Origin: JALYRV01 sp036675475
GTDB taxonomy: Bacteria > Acidobacteriota > Vicinamibacteria > Vicinamibacterales > SCN-69-37
Length of the DNA: 41,087 nt
Direction: 5' to 3'
NCBI GenBank assembly: GCA_036675475.1
Contig: JAKFEY010000026.1
Span: 1-41,087, forward strand
Shown here: positions 17,143-25,334 of the stretch, piece by piece
How the letters are laid out: each line of letters opens with the position of its first letter
Numbering within the stretch: the stretch's first letter is position 1
The notes under the pieces: generated by a model
Database searches by the model: none
The model's input: only the letters and a program-made list of their open reading frames with translations
Told to the model about the DNA's origin: nothing
Made by a program: the position numbers and the translations under genes

Positions 17143-18050
17143 TCGATCGTCTTCGTCAGCCCCTCGTCGAGGCCGACCTTCGGCTCCCATCCGAGAATCT
17201 CGCGCGCGCGCGTGATGTCGGGCTTGCGCACCTTCGGATCATCTTCAGGCAGCGGCTTGTACACGATCCGGCTCGAGCTCCCGGTCATGCGGACGATGGT
17301 CTTGGCCATCGCCTCGATGCTCAGCTCCGTCGGATTGCCGATGTTCACCGGATCGTTGGTGTCCGACTCCATCAGTCGCAGGATGCCGTCCACCAGATCC
17401 GTGACGTAGCAGAAGCTGCGCGTCTGCGTCCCAGGCCCATAGATGGTGACATCCTCATCGCGCAATGCCTGCGCGATGAAGTTCGGCACGGCGCGGCCAT
17501 CCCGCACGCGCATGCGCGGCCCGTAGGTGTTGAAGATCCGCACGATCTTCGTGTTCACCCCATGATGCCGGTGATACGCCATCGTCATCGCTTCGGCGAA
17601 GCGCTTGGCCTCGTCATAGACGCCGCGCGGGCCGATGGGATTGACGTTGCCCCAGTACGTTTCCTTCTGCGGATGCTCGAGCGGATCGCCGTACACCTCG
17701 GACGTCGAGGCGATCACGAACGTCGCGCCCTTGGCCTTGGCGAGGCCGAGCGCCTTGTGCGTGCCGAGCGCGCCCACCTTCATCGTCTGGATCGGCAGCT
17801 CGAGATAGTCGATCGGGCTGGCCGGGCTCGCCCAGTGCAGCACGTAGTCGACCGGGCCGTCCACGTTGATGTAGTTGGTGACGTCGTGCTTGACGAAGGT
17901 GAAGTCCTTGCCGGTGAGATGCGCGATGTTGGCCGTGTCGCCGGTCAGCAGGTTGTCGAACCCGACCACGGTGTGGCCCTTGGCGAGCAGAGTCTCGGAC
18001 AGGTGCGAGCCAATGAAGCCGGCGGCGCCGGTGATGACGGTACGTGGCAT
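17109..18050 (-). CDS. UDP-glucuronate decarboxylase (UDP-xylose synthase)
   Basis: 313 residues, extended SDR fold. Near the N-terminus, TGAAGFIGSHL binds NAD. The family hallmarks are ASPASPIDYLELP (about 74-86), ASTSEVYGDP, and the catalytic GPRGVYDEAKR with Y145 and K149, then IFNTYGPRM. Together these mark UDP-xylose synthases rather than 4-epimerases. The enzyme oxidises UDP-glucuronate at C4, loses CO2 and re-reduces it to UDP-xylose in the cytoplasm. Its substrate would come from the UDP-glucose dehydrogenase encoded at 25398. It is the last gene of the minus-strand glycan cluster, 9 bp after the polyprenyl-phosphate sugar transferase. The closely related UDP-apiose/xylose synthases are less likely. 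Confidence 0.93.
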   Translation of the reverse strand: MPRTVITGAAGFIGSHLSETLLAKGHTVVGFDNLLTGDTANIAHLTGKDFTFVKHDVTNYINVDGPVDYVLHWASPASPIDYLELPIQTMKVGALGTHKALGLAKAKGATFVIASTSEVYGDPLEHPQKETYWGNVNPIGPRGVYDEAKRFAEAMTMAYHRHHGVNTKIVRIFNTYGPRMRVRDGRAVPNFIAQALRDEDVTIYGPGTQTRSFCYVTDLVDGILRLMESDTNDPVNIGNPTELSIEAMAKTIVRMTGSSSRIVYKPLPEDDPKVRKPDITRAREILGWEPKVGLDEGLTKTIDYFRGKLASAP

Positions 18051-18059
18051 GCGCCGGAC

Positions 18060-19502
18060 TCAGGCGGCTTTCTGAAAACCGCGGAACAGCGTCAGCCACA
18101 TGATCTTGATGTCGAGGCCCACCGACCAGTTTTCGATGTAGTAGAGATCGTACTCGATGCGTTTCTCGAGCGACGTGTTGCCGCGCCAGCCGTTCACCTG
18201 CGCCCAGCCGGTGATGCCGGCCTTCACCTTGTGGCGCAGCATGTACTGCGGAATGCGGTGCTTGAACTGCTCGACGAAGAACGGCCGCTCGGGGCGCGGG
18301 CCCACGATCGACATGTCGCCGCGGAGCACGTTCCAGAACTGCGGCAGCTCGTCGAGGTCGAAACGGCGCAGCCAGCGGCCCACGGCCGTCGCGCGCGGGT
18401 CGTCGTCGCGCGCCCAGATGGGACCGGTGACTTCTTCGGCGTCGATCGGCATCGAGCGGAACTTCCAGACGTGGAACGCCTTGCCGTCCAGGCCCATGCG
18501 CTCCTGGCGATAGAAGGCCGGGCCGGGCGAGCTGCGCTTGATGAGCAGCGCGATGAGGGCGAACGGAATCGCCAGGCCCAGCAGCACGGCGCTGCTCAGG
18601 GCGATGTCGATCGCGCGCTTGATCATCGCGTTGACGCCGCGCAGCGGCACTTCGTGGATGCTGATGATCGGCACGCCGTCGAGATCCTCGAGGCGGGCGC
18701 GCAGCGTCAGGAACTCGAGCAGGTCAGGCACGACATGAACGTCGATGAACTCCTGGCTCGCGTACTCGATGATGCCGAGCATCTTGACGTGCTCGTCGAG
18801 CGGCAGCGCGATGTACATCTGATCGATGTTCTCGCGCTTGCAGACCTCGGGCGTCTCGGCCAGTGATCCGAGCACCGGCAGGCCGCGATAGCCGATGCGA
18901 TCGCCCGTCGATCCATCGTCCACGAAGCCGACGACGCGGAAGCCGAGCTCGCCGTGCTCGAGGATCTTGTCGGCGACGAGCCGCGCGAGGTCGCCCGCGC
19001 CGGCAATCAGCACGCGCTTGAGGCCGATGCCCCTGCGGAAGCGCCGCTCGAGCAGCTCGCGCACCGCCTCGCGCGACAGGTAGGTGAGCGCGACGTTGAA
19101 CACGAGGAACAGCGCCCACACCGGCTGCGAGATTTCGAGCAGGCCGCGATCCTTTGCGGCTTCCGAGAGGTAGTAGGTCTGGACGTACAGCGTGCCGCCG
19201 ACGCCAAGGACGACGGCGACGATGGAGCCGACGAAGACGGAGAAGAATTCGTCGACGCGTGAGCGGCCGCGGCGCAGGCGATAGACGCCCTGCAGCTGGA
19301 AGGCGGCAGGCACCAGCAGGCCGATGAACGGCACGAGCACGAGGTACTGCGTCAGCGGCGGATAGCCCTTGGTGACCGGCACGAGGCTTTCGAGCGGCGA
19401 ATAGAAGCGGACACTGTACGCGAGCAGGAACGCGACCATCGCGATGATGGCGTCGCAGGCGACGTGCAGGCCGATGAGGAGCCGGTTGTGACGCTTAAGC
19501 AT
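18060..19502 (-). CDS. Polyprenyl-phosphate sugar-1-phosphate transferase (WcaJ/CpsE type)
   Basis: 480 residues with the usual polyisoprenyl-phosphate hexose-1-phosphate transferase plan. Four to five N-terminal membrane helices (first: LLIGLHVACDAIIAMVAFLL) precede a Rossmann-like CoA-binding-3 domain (VLIAGAGDLARLVADKIL, about 165-300). The C-terminal sugar-transferase domain starts with IKRAIDIALSS and contains FRSMPIDAEE, RFDLDELPQFWNVL, GDMSIVGPRPERP and VKAGITGWAQVNGWRG. The family moves a hexose-1-phosphate, usually glucose, from a UDP-sugar to undecaprenyl phosphate, the first membrane step of exopolysaccharide or O-antigen assembly. The ATG at 19502 overlaps the end of the upstream glycosyltransferase gene by 8 bp, so translation is probably coupled. 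Confidence 0.95.
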   Translation of the reverse strand: MLKRHNRLLIGLHVACDAIIAMVAFLLAYSVRFYSPLESLVPVTKGYPPLTQYLVLVPFIGLLVPAAFQLQGVYRLRRGRSRVDEFFSVFVGSIVAVVLGVGGTLYVQTYYLSEAAKDRGLLEISQPVWALFLVFNVALTYLSREAVRELLERRFRRGIGLKRVLIAGAGDLARLVADKILEHGELGFRVVGFVDDGSTGDRIGYRGLPVLGSLAETPEVCKRENIDQMYIALPLDEHVKMLGIIEYASQEFIDVHVVPDLLEFLTLRARLEDLDGVPIISIHEVPLRGVNAMIKRAIDIALSSAVLLGLAIPFALIALLIKRSSPGPAFYRQERMGLDGKAFHVWKFRSMPIDAEEVTGPIWARDDDPRATAVGRWLRRFDLDELPQFWNVLRGDMSIVGPRPERPFFVEQFKHRIPQYMLRHKVKAGITGWAQVNGWRGNTSLEKRIEYDLYYIENWSVGLDIKIMWLTLFRGFQKAA

Positions 19503-20613
19503 CGACAGTTCCAGTTCCAGTTCCAGTTCTCAGTTCTGACACGACGGCCTCAAGGCCCGCTGCGAATGCGGCTCGGGAAAAGCGCTCCGCGTTGGCGCGC
19601 AGCGCGGCGCGGTTCCATTCGAGCGTTTCGAAGCGAAGCATGGCGTCCGCGAAGGCGCCGGCCGACGGCTCGGCGACGTGGATGCCGGTGACGCCGTCGG
19701 TGACGGTTTCAAGCGCGCCGCCGCGCCCGAGCGCGATCACCGGCGTGCCGCAGGCCTGCGCTTCGACGGGGACGATGCCGAAGTCTTCCTCGCCGGGGAG
19801 GAGCACGGCAAGAGCGCTCTGGTAGAGGTCGCGGATGCCCTCGTTCGTGATCGGCCCGGTGAACGTCACACCGTCGCCTGCCTGGGCTTCCAGGCGCGCG
19901 CGGTCGGGGCCGTCGCCGGCCACGACGAGCGGCCGGCCGAGCCGGCGGCAGGCGTCAATGGCGATTTCCACGCGCTTGTAAGGCACCAGGGCTGACACGA
20001 TTAGATAATGCGTTCGGGGCCGGGCCGCATCCGGCGCAAAGAAGTCCGTGTCGACGGGCGGATAAACGACGCTGGCCACGCGATTATAGTATCGGCCGAT
20101 CCTGCCCGCAACATATTGAGAGTTAGCCACATAGCGGTCGACGCGCCCCGCCGTGGCCCGATCCCACCGCGCCAGCCACGCCATGACCTGCCGGAGGGCC
20201 CCCGACGCCACCCGGCCCACCCGGGCCGGCCCGAAGTAGGCCTCGAACTGGTCCCAGGCATAGCGCATGGGCGAATGGCAGTAGCAGACGTGCAGCGTGC
20301 GCCCCGGCACGACGACGGACTTGGCCGCGCAGTGGCTGCTGCTGATGACCAGGTCGTAGCGATCGAAGCCAAACTGCTCGATGGCAAAGGGGAACAGCGG
20401 CAGATACTCGCGATACCGCGTCGCGGCGCGCGGCAGGCGGTCGACGATCGACCGGTGCACCGGCCGCTGCTCGATGGCCGGCGACACCGACCCGCGCCGA
20501 TGCACCAGCGTGTAGAGCTCGGCGCCCGGATACAGCTCCAGAATCGCCTCGAGGACCTTCTCCCCGCCCCGCATCCCGGTCAGCCAGTCGTGCACCACGG
20601 CGACGCGCATCAT
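19495..20613 (-). CDS. Glycosyltransferase, GT4 type (WbaZ/MtfB-like)
   Basis: About 372 residues from ATG-ATG at 20613; an AGGGAG Shine-Dalgarno lies about 7 nt upstream, so an in-frame extension to 20646 is rejected. The protein begins MMRVAVVHDWLTGMRGGEKV, typical of mannosyl-like GT4 enzymes. Further family blocks are CHSPMRYAWDQ, VANSQYVAGRI, the donor-domain block LVVAGDGPD, and the E-x7-E type site in EEDFGIVPVEAQACGTPVIA. It would transfer a sugar from an NDP-donor to the lipid-linked glycan on the cytoplasmic face. The last residues (RTGTGTGTVDA) are encoded by a hexanucleotide repeat that overlaps the next start. Donor and acceptor are unknown. Confidence 0.88.
   Translation of the reverse strand: MMRVAVVHDWLTGMRGGEKVLEAILELYPGAELYTLVHRRGSVSPAIEQRPVHRSIVDRLPRAATRYREYLPLFPFAIEQFGFDRYDLVISSSHCAAKSVVVPGRTLHVCYCHSPMRYAWDQFEAYFGPARVGRVASGALRQVMAWLARWDRATAGRVDRYVANSQYVAGRIGRYYNRVASVVYPPVDTDFFAPDAARPRTHYLIVSALVPYKRVEIAIDACRRLGRPLVVAGDGPDRARLEAQAGDGVTFTGPITNEGIRDLYQSALAVLLPGEEDFGIVPVEAQACGTPVIALGRGGALETVTDGVTGIHVAEPSAGAFADAMLRFETLEWNRAALRANAERFSRAAFAAGLEAVVSELRTGTGTGTVDA
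19506..19536. repeat. CAGTTC hexamer tandem repeat at the end of a glycosyltransferase gene
   Basis: Four exact CAGTTC copies (19506-19529), one T, and a fifth copy (19531-19536). They encode the glycine/threonine-rich tail of the minus-strand glycosyltransferase, just before the overlapping start of the sugar transferase. Confidence 0.8.
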
Positions 20614-20629
20614 TGCGGCTCCCTGCAAC

Positions 20630-20704
20630 GCATCGGGCTCCCGCAAGCTTTCTTCGGCCTCGCGATTAGACGCTCGGCCTCAGAAACTTGCTCACGCCCG
20701 GTGC
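20630..20704. repeat. Long hairpin in the leader of the GT4 gene at 19495-20613
   Basis: Arms 20630-20647 and 20687-20704 match at 14 of 18 positions as inverted repeats: GCATCGGGC against GCCCGGTGC, and GCAAG against CTTGC. On the minus strand it lies between a 93-bp repeat and the glycosyltransferase start, so it could fold in the mRNA leader. Confidence 0.6.
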
Positions 20705-20736
20705 TCCAGCGGCGACGCGGTCGTGCGTAGGAGCGA

Positions 20737-20829
20737 TGTCCGGTGTTCGTCAGCGACGCCGTTAAAAAGACGTCGGAGGGACCGCTCTGTGGCCCGACTC
20801 GCCTCGGCGGCGCTGAGGAATACCGGACA
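20737..20829. repeat. 93-bp palindromic repeat, copy 1
   Basis: The element begins TGTCCGGTGTTCG and ends with ATACCGGACA, so its ends are inverted repeats. The first 25 bases can pair with the last 25, allowing G-T pairs, with two mismatches. An inner stem GTCGG/CCGAC is also present. In this copy the outer pairing extends further, to GCG..CGC. It differs from copy 2 (22162-22254) at only 3 of 93 positions. It begins about 22 nt after the stop codon of the minus-strand glycosyltransferase at 20852. It has no coding capacity of its own and resembles a MITE or large REP element. Confidence 0.85.
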
Positions 20830-20851
20830 TCGCGTCGAGCAGCACCCCGCA

Positions 20852-21964
20852 TCACTTCGAGCCCACCTCAAGATAGATGTCGCGGATGCGGCGGACCGAG
20901 CGCTCCCAGGAGAATTCGTGCGCGCGGGCGAGGCCTTTCTGCGTGAGCGTGCGGCGCAGGTCGGCGTCGACCAGGATCCGCTGCACCGCGCCGGCGATGG
21001 CTTCGGCGTCGCGCGGATCGACGAGCAGCGCGGCGTCGCCGACGACTTCGGGCAGCGACGACACATTCGACGTGACCACCGGCGTGCCGCTGGCCATGGC
21101 TTCGAGCGGCGGCAGCCCGAAGCCTTCGTAGAGCGACGGGAACACGAACACGTCGGCCAGCCGGTAGAGCACCGCGAGCGTGGCGTCGGGCACGAAGCCG
21201 AGAAACCGCACGTCGTGGTGCAGCTGGTGCCGGTGCACGGCGCGCCGCAGCTGCGGGTTCTTCGAGATCTCGTCGCCGATGATCAGCAGGCGGAGCCGCT
21301 CGAAGCCGCGCTTCTTGAGCCGCGCGAACGCCTCGATGACGCGGTCGACGTTCTTGTGCGGCTTGATGTTGCCGGCATAGAGCAGGAAGGGATCGTTCAG
21401 CTGATACCGCTCGCGCACGCGCACGACATCGTCCACCTCCGGCTCGCGATCGAAGCGGTCGTCGATGGCGTTGTAGACGACCTCCACCTTCGACGAGGGA
21501 ATCCGGAAGAAGTGCAGGATGTCGCGCTTCGAGGCCTCCGAGACCGTCAGCACCCGCGCCGATCGCCGCGCGGCCATCGTCATGAACGTGCGCGCGTAGG
21601 CGTGCGCGAACTTGTTCGGCAGGTACTGCGGAAACATGAGGTGGATGCAGTCGTGAATGGTGACGACCGACGGGCAGGGCAGCAGCGGCGGCAGCACGTA
21701 GTGCGGCGCGTGAAACACCTGCGCGCCCGCCTTTCTCAGCGCCAGGGGCACGCGCACCTGCTCCGACACCGAGTAGTTGCGCGACGGCACCGCCAGCGCG
21801 CCAAAGTTGTCGCCGAAGCCCTTCACCGTGTCGCAGTCGGCCGGATGGCACAGGAGCACGTACTCGTTCTCGTGATCGATCCGCCCGAGATACCGGAGCA
21901 CGCTGCGCACATAACGGCCGATGCCGTAGTCGTGCAGCTTCCGCGCATCGATCGCTATGCGCAC
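20852..21964 (-). CDS. Glycosyltransferase family 4
   Basis: 370 residues from a GTG (MRIAIDARKLHDYGIGRYVRS), the standard opening of GT4 enzymes with the glycine-rich acceptor loop. The linker block TIHDCIHLMFP and the VSEASKRDI motif follow. The donor half has YAGNIKPHKNVDRVIEAF and ends with the nucleotide-sugar site SLYEGFGLPPLEAMASGTP (glutamates of the E-x7-E pair). It would act on the cytoplasmic side on a lipid-linked acceptor. It is the only gene in the window flanked on both sides by the 93-bp repeat. It is separated from its neighbours by 238-319 bp, in contrast to the overlapping genes elsewhere in the cluster. Confidence 0.9.
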   Translation of the reverse strand: MRIAIDARKLHDYGIGRYVRSVLRYLGRIDHENEYVLLCHPADCDTVKGFGDNFGALAVPSRNYSVSEQVRVPLALRKAGAQVFHAPHYVLPPLLPCPSVVTIHDCIHLMFPQYLPNKFAHAYARTFMTMAARRSARVLTVSEASKRDILHFFRIPSSKVEVVYNAIDDRFDREPEVDDVVRVRERYQLNDPFLLYAGNIKPHKNVDRVIEAFARLKKRGFERLRLLIIGDEISKNPQLRRAVHRHQLHHDVRFLGFVPDATLAVLYRLADVFVFPSLYEGFGLPPLEAMASGTPVVTSNVSSLPEVVGDAALLVDPRDAEAIAGAVQRILVDADLRRTLTQKGLARAHEFSWERSVRRIRDIYLEVGSK

Positions 21965-22019
21965 GCGTAGGCTCCTCTGCCGGGGCGTTTTGAGCTGAGG
22001 CCGCGCGAACGGGCGCTCG

Positions 22020-22097
22020 GGTCAGTCTGTCGCTGCGCCGCGTAGCTCGGGCGACACCTGCTCGCACGCACAACCACGGCGCCGCGACAGACCGACC
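22020..22097. repeat. Long hairpin in the leader of the GT4 gene at 20852-21964
   Basis: GGTCAGTCTGTCGC (22020-22033) pairs with 22084-22097 at 13 of 14 positions, and GCGCCG extends the stem inward. It is unrelated in sequence to the hairpin at 20630-20704 but holds the same place, between a 93-bp repeat and the next start codon in transcription order. Confidence 0.65.
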
Positions 22098-22161
22098 ACT
22101 CGCGCTCAGCGCGGCCGGAGTTGCAGCCACCAGAGCGGGCGGCGTCGAAGCGCAGGGGCGA

Positions 22162-22254
22162 TGTCCGGTGTTCGTCAGCGACGCCGTGAAAAAGACGTCG
22201 GAGGGACCGCTCTGTGGCCCGACTCGCCTCGGCGGCGCTGGCGAATACCGGACA
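22162..22254. repeat. 93-bp palindromic repeat, copy 2
   Basis: Same element as 20737-20829, with 90 of 93 bases identical. It starts TGTCCGGTGTTCG and ends CGAATACCGGACA. The two arms form a stem of about 25 bp with two G-T wobbles and one mismatch. It lies 29 nt beyond the stop codon of the minus-strand GT2 gene (22284). Confidence 0.85.
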
Positions 22255-22283
22255 CAGCCCCGAGCACCGTCGCCGCACCCTAG

Positions 22284-23108
22284 TCACGGGCGCTCCTCGA
22301 GCTTGATGCCTTTGAGGCGCATCCAGACGCGGAGCCAGGGCACCCAGCGCGGGTCGTGCTTGGCGTAGAAGGCGGCATGGCTGCGATGGTACGCGAGGCG
22401 GGTCGCGGCCGGGGCCGAACGCGCGGAGCGGCCGCGCAGGTGCACGACCTCGGCGTCGGGCGTGAACAGGATCTGGCCGCCGTTGGCGCGCAGCGCCGCG
22501 CAGAAGTCCACGTCTTCTTCGTACATGAAATAGCGCTCGTCCAGCAGGCCGGCCGCCTCCGCGGCGGCGCGGCGCACGAGCAGGCAGGCGCCGGTGATCC
22601 AGTCCGGCCGCGATTCGCGCCGCGACGCGCGCTCGATGGCGCCGGTGACGAGCGGCACGCGTCGCGCATGCAGCGCCTGCACCGTCATGCGCTGCACTTC
22701 GGTGCGGGGCGTCAGCATGCGGCCGAACGACCATTCGGCGCGGCCCTCGCCGTCGACGAGGCGCGGCCCGGCCGCGACGACCGCGGGATCGCTGAGCAGC
22801 CGCGCGGCCAGCGTGTCGATCGCGCCCGGCGGAACGATGGTGTCGGAATTGAGCAGCAGAATCAGCTCGCCGCGGCCGGCGCGAATGCCCGCATTGTTGG
22901 CCGCCGCAAACCCGGTGTTGCGCCCCATGTCGATCACGTCGACGTTCGGCCACCCGGCGCGCACGGCTTCAACGCTGCCGTCCGACGAGGCGTTGTCGAC
23001 CACGATGATGCGATGCGCCAGGGCCGGCGGCGCGGCGTGCAGCGAATGCAGGCAGCGCTCGAGATCGGTACGCGCGTTGTAGCTGACGATGACGATGTCG
23101 AGGGTCAT
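22284..23108 (-). CDS. Glycosyltransferase family 2 (rhamnosyltransferase-like)
   Basis: 274 residues from the ATG at 23108; a longer upstream frame is a shadow. The GT-A fold motifs are complete: IVIVSYNARTDLERCL at the start, VVDNASSDGS, NTGFAAANNAGI, the metal-binding acidic motif LLLNSDT, and the catalytic base in FMYEEDVDFCAAL. These are the marks of WbbL-like enzymes that often transfer rhamnose. It is soluble or peripheral, acting on the cytoplasmic face. The ATG overlaps the stop of the upstream GT4 gene by 4 bp (ATGA), so three glycosyltransferases (24202-25311, 23105-24205 and this one) form a tight translational unit. The sugar transferred is not determined. Confidence 0.92.
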   Translation of the reverse strand: MTLDIVIVSYNARTDLERCLHSLHAAPPALAHRIIVVDNASSDGSVEAVRAGWPNVDVIDMGRNTGFAAANNAGIRAGRGELILLLNSDTIVPPGAIDTLAARLLSDPAVVAAGPRLVDGEGRAEWSFGRMLTPRTEVQRMTVQALHARRVPLVTGAIERASRRESRPDWITGACLLVRRAAAEAAGLLDERYFMYEEDVDFCAALRANGGQILFTPDAEVVHLRGRSARSAPAATRLAYHRSHAAFYAKHDPRWVPWLRVWMRLKGIKLEERP

Positions 23109-24205
23109 CGGGCGGCCTCGCGCAGCACGTCGAGCGTGTCGGCGGCGCAGCGTGTCCAGTCGTAACGCTGCCAGAGCGGCGCGGCGCGATCGACGAGCGC
23201 GGCGCGCGCGGCGGGGTCGCGCAACAGCCGGGTGAGGGCAGCGGCCGTCCCGGCGATGTCGCTGCGGCTCACATAAACGGCGGCATCGCCGTAGACCTCG
23301 CGCGCCACCGGCGTATCGAGCATGACAGACGGTACTCCATGCGCGAGCGCTTCGAGCGGGGTCAGCGCGAAGCCTTCGTATTCCGACAGGAACGCGCCGG
23401 CGGAGGCGCGCGAGAGCGCGTCGGCGATGCGGGCGCCGGGCGGGCTGTCCAGCCACGTGATCTGCGAGGCCGCGCCGGAGGCGGCAATGAGCGCGCGCAC
23501 ATCCTCGTGCGGCCAGGTGCGGTTCGCGCCGGCGATCAGGAGCCGCGCGTCAGGCACCTCGCGCGCCGCCAGCGCGAAGGCCGCAATCAGATCGGGCACG
23601 CGCCGGCGGTTGAAGATCGATCCCACGTAGACCACCAGCGGCTCGCGCGCGGTCATGGGTGCGCGCGAGGTGTGACGCGGCGGGGCGCCGGGCGGAATCA
23701 CGCGGATGCGCGCTCGCGCGACGCCGAGGCGCGCCTCGATTTCACGCGCCGAGAAGTCCGAGATGGTGATCACCGCGCGCGCGCGGCGCGCCGAACGCGG
23801 CGTGATGAAATTGCGGCGCGCGCGCTCGAGCGGCCTGAACCATTCGGGATGCGCGGCAAACGACACGTCGTGGATCGTCACGACGCCGGGCAGGCTGCTG
23901 CGAAGCGGCGCCGTATACGCCGGCGAGAACAGCACGTGCGCCTTCGTCCGGGCCGCTGCGCCCGGCAGCGTCGACTGTTCCCACAGGGTGCCACCGGTGC
24001 GATTGGGCAGGACGATGCGGTCCGCCCGCGCGATGTCCGGCAGCTCGCCGGCCTCTGGCGACAGCTCGCGGTGCGAAATCAGCGACACCCGCACATCGTC
24101 GCGCGGCAGCCACTCGCGAAGCAGGTGAAGGAGATACGTGCCCACGCCGGTGACATGTCCGGCAAGCTCGCGCGCGTCGATGGCGATTGTGACCGGCCCG
24201 GTCAT
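23105..24205 (-). CDS. Glycosyltransferase family 4
   Basis: 366 residues from the ATG at 24205. It opens VTIAIDARELAGHVTGVGTYLLHLL, the acceptor-side GT4 pattern. TIHDVSFAAHPEWF and ITISDFSAREI follow, then VVYVGSIFNRRRVPDLI in the donor half, and the sugar-nucleotide site LSEYEGFALTPLEALAHGVP with its two glutamates. It should act on the cytoplasmic face on a lipid-linked glycan. Both ends overlap neighbouring genes by 4 bp (ATGA). It is a paralogue of the enzymes encoded at 20852 and 24202; their acceptor halves differ, suggesting different linkages. Specificity cannot be assigned from sequence. Confidence 0.9.
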   Translation of the reverse strand: MTGPVTIAIDARELAGHVTGVGTYLLHLLREWLPRDDVRVSLISHRELSPEAGELPDIARADRIVLPNRTGGTLWEQSTLPGAAARTKAHVLFSPAYTAPLRSSLPGVVTIHDVSFAAHPEWFRPLERARRNFITPRSARRARAVITISDFSAREIEARLGVARARIRVIPPGAPPRHTSRAPMTAREPLVVYVGSIFNRRRVPDLIAAFALAAREVPDARLLIAGANRTWPHEDVRALIAASGAASQITWLDSPPGARIADALSRASAGAFLSEYEGFALTPLEALAHGVPSVMLDTPVAREVYGDAAVYVSRSDIAGTAAALTRLLRDPAARAALVDRAAPLWQRYDWTRCAADTLDVLREAAR

Positions 24206-25311
24206 GCGCGCGGCTCGGACGCGGCGGCGCGATACGCGGCGATGAGCCGGCCGGCGCTCTCGCCCCAGGAGTAGCGCGCGGCGCGGGCGCGTCCGGCAGG
24301 TGTCAGTCGCGCGCGTGTGGCGGGGTCGAAGGCGGCGGCCGCGATCGCGCGCGCCATGCCGGCCGCGTCGGCGGGGTCGACGAGCAGCGCGGCGTCGCCG
24401 ACGAGCTCCGGCAGTGAGCCGCGGTTCGCCGCCACGACCGGCACGCCCGCAGCCATCGCCTCGAGCGCCGTCAAGCCGAACCCCTCGTGAAATGAGGGGA
24501 CGATGAGGGCGGCGGCGTCGCGATAGAGCTGCTGGCGCTCGGCCTCGCTGACGTAGCCGAGATGGCGCACGCGGCCGTGCAACGGCGGCGCGGCGAGGCG
24601 CGCCAGGGTCGCGGCCGACTCGGGCGTCGCGCGGCCCGCCAGCACCAGCGGCAGCGCGTCCGCGCCGGCCGCGATCAGCTGAGTCCACGCGTCGAGCAAG
24701 CCGTCGATGTTCTTGCGCGGCTCGAGCGTACCCAGGAACAGGACATGCCGCTTCGGCCGGTCCGCAGGCACGGTCGCAGCCCATTCCGGCGCGCCGGCGG
24801 GGCAGAGCACCACGCGCGACGGCTCCACACCGAGGCGCCGCTCAACCTCGTCCGCCGTGGCGCGCGACGACACGACCACGCGCGACGCCCGCTGTGCGTG
24901 GGCGCGCGCCAGCGCCGGATAGTCGCGCCGGATCTCACGCGACGTCCGCTCGGGGTGATCGAGGAAATCGAGGTCGTGCACGGTGATGAACCGCGCGCCC
25001 GCACGCGACGGCGTCAGCAGCGGATGCGCGCTGTGGACGATGTCGAAGGTGCGGCCGGCGACGCGCTCGATCGGCGGCCACTGCAACCGGTGCCAGGCGA
25101 GGTTGAGCAGGCGGACGGGCAGCCGGCGGTCGACGACCTGGGCACCGGGCACGGCGGCGGCGTCGAGCCGATCGCGCCACGACGCGGAAAACAGCGTCAG
25201 GCTGTCGCCGCCGTCCAGGCGCGCGGCAACATGCCGGGCCAGCTCGTGCACGTACTCGCCGACCCCGGATCGCTCCCGCAGCGCGGGGCGGTAATCCATC
25301 ACCGCGTCCAT
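24202..25311 (-). CDS. Glycosyltransferase family 4, first gene of the minus-strand glycan cluster
   Basis: 369 residues. The N-terminus MDAVMDYRPALRERSGVGEYVHELARHV holds the GT4 acceptor loop. ITVHDLDFLDHPERTSREI and VVSSRATADEV follow, then FLGTLEPRKNIDGLLDAW in the donor domain, and SFHEGFGLTALEAMAAGVP with the E-x7-E glutamates. It is divergently arranged with the UDP-glucose dehydrogenase gene, 86 bp apart, so this short spacer must hold promoters for both directions. The ATG at 25311 lies downstream of an MDAVMDY double methionine; the inner methionine is a possible start. Role and location follow the family: cytoplasmic glycan extension. Confidence 0.9.
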   Translation of the reverse strand: MDAVMDYRPALRERSGVGEYVHELARHVAARLDGGDSLTLFSASWRDRLDAAAVPGAQVVDRRLPVRLLNLAWHRLQWPPIERVAGRTFDIVHSAHPLLTPSRAGARFITVHDLDFLDHPERTSREIRRDYPALARAHAQRASRVVVSSRATADEVERRLGVEPSRVVLCPAGAPEWAATVPADRPKRHVLFLGTLEPRKNIDGLLDAWTQLIAAGADALPLVLAGRATPESAATLARLAAPPLHGRVRHLGYVSEAERQQLYRDAAALIVPSFHEGFGLTALEAMAAGVPVVAANRGSLPELVGDAALLVDPADAAGMARAIAAAAFDPATRARLTPAGRARAARYSWGESAGRLIAAYRAAASEPRA

Positions 25312-25334
25312 CTAACTCCTTTACTGTCTGTAGT

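Larger units (their letters stand above)
21965..22283. other. 319-bp intergenic region between two glycosyltransferase genes
   Basis: No gene is supported here. The region contains a long hairpin (22020-22097) and the second 93-bp palindromic repeat (22162-22254). The peptide-like reading frames across it are repeat translations and shadows. No clear promoter was found on the minus strand. Confidence 0.7.

Noticed and set aside
20614..20646. Extended N-terminus for the GT4 gene ending at 19495
   Set aside because: An AGGGAG Shine-Dalgarno lies directly before ATG-ATG at 20613, and the family starts there.
20737..22254. The 93-bp repeats as integron attC sites
   Set aside because: The attC core motifs (GTTRRRY and RYYYAAC) are not present, there is no integrase gene in the window, and the cassettes would be unusually placed.
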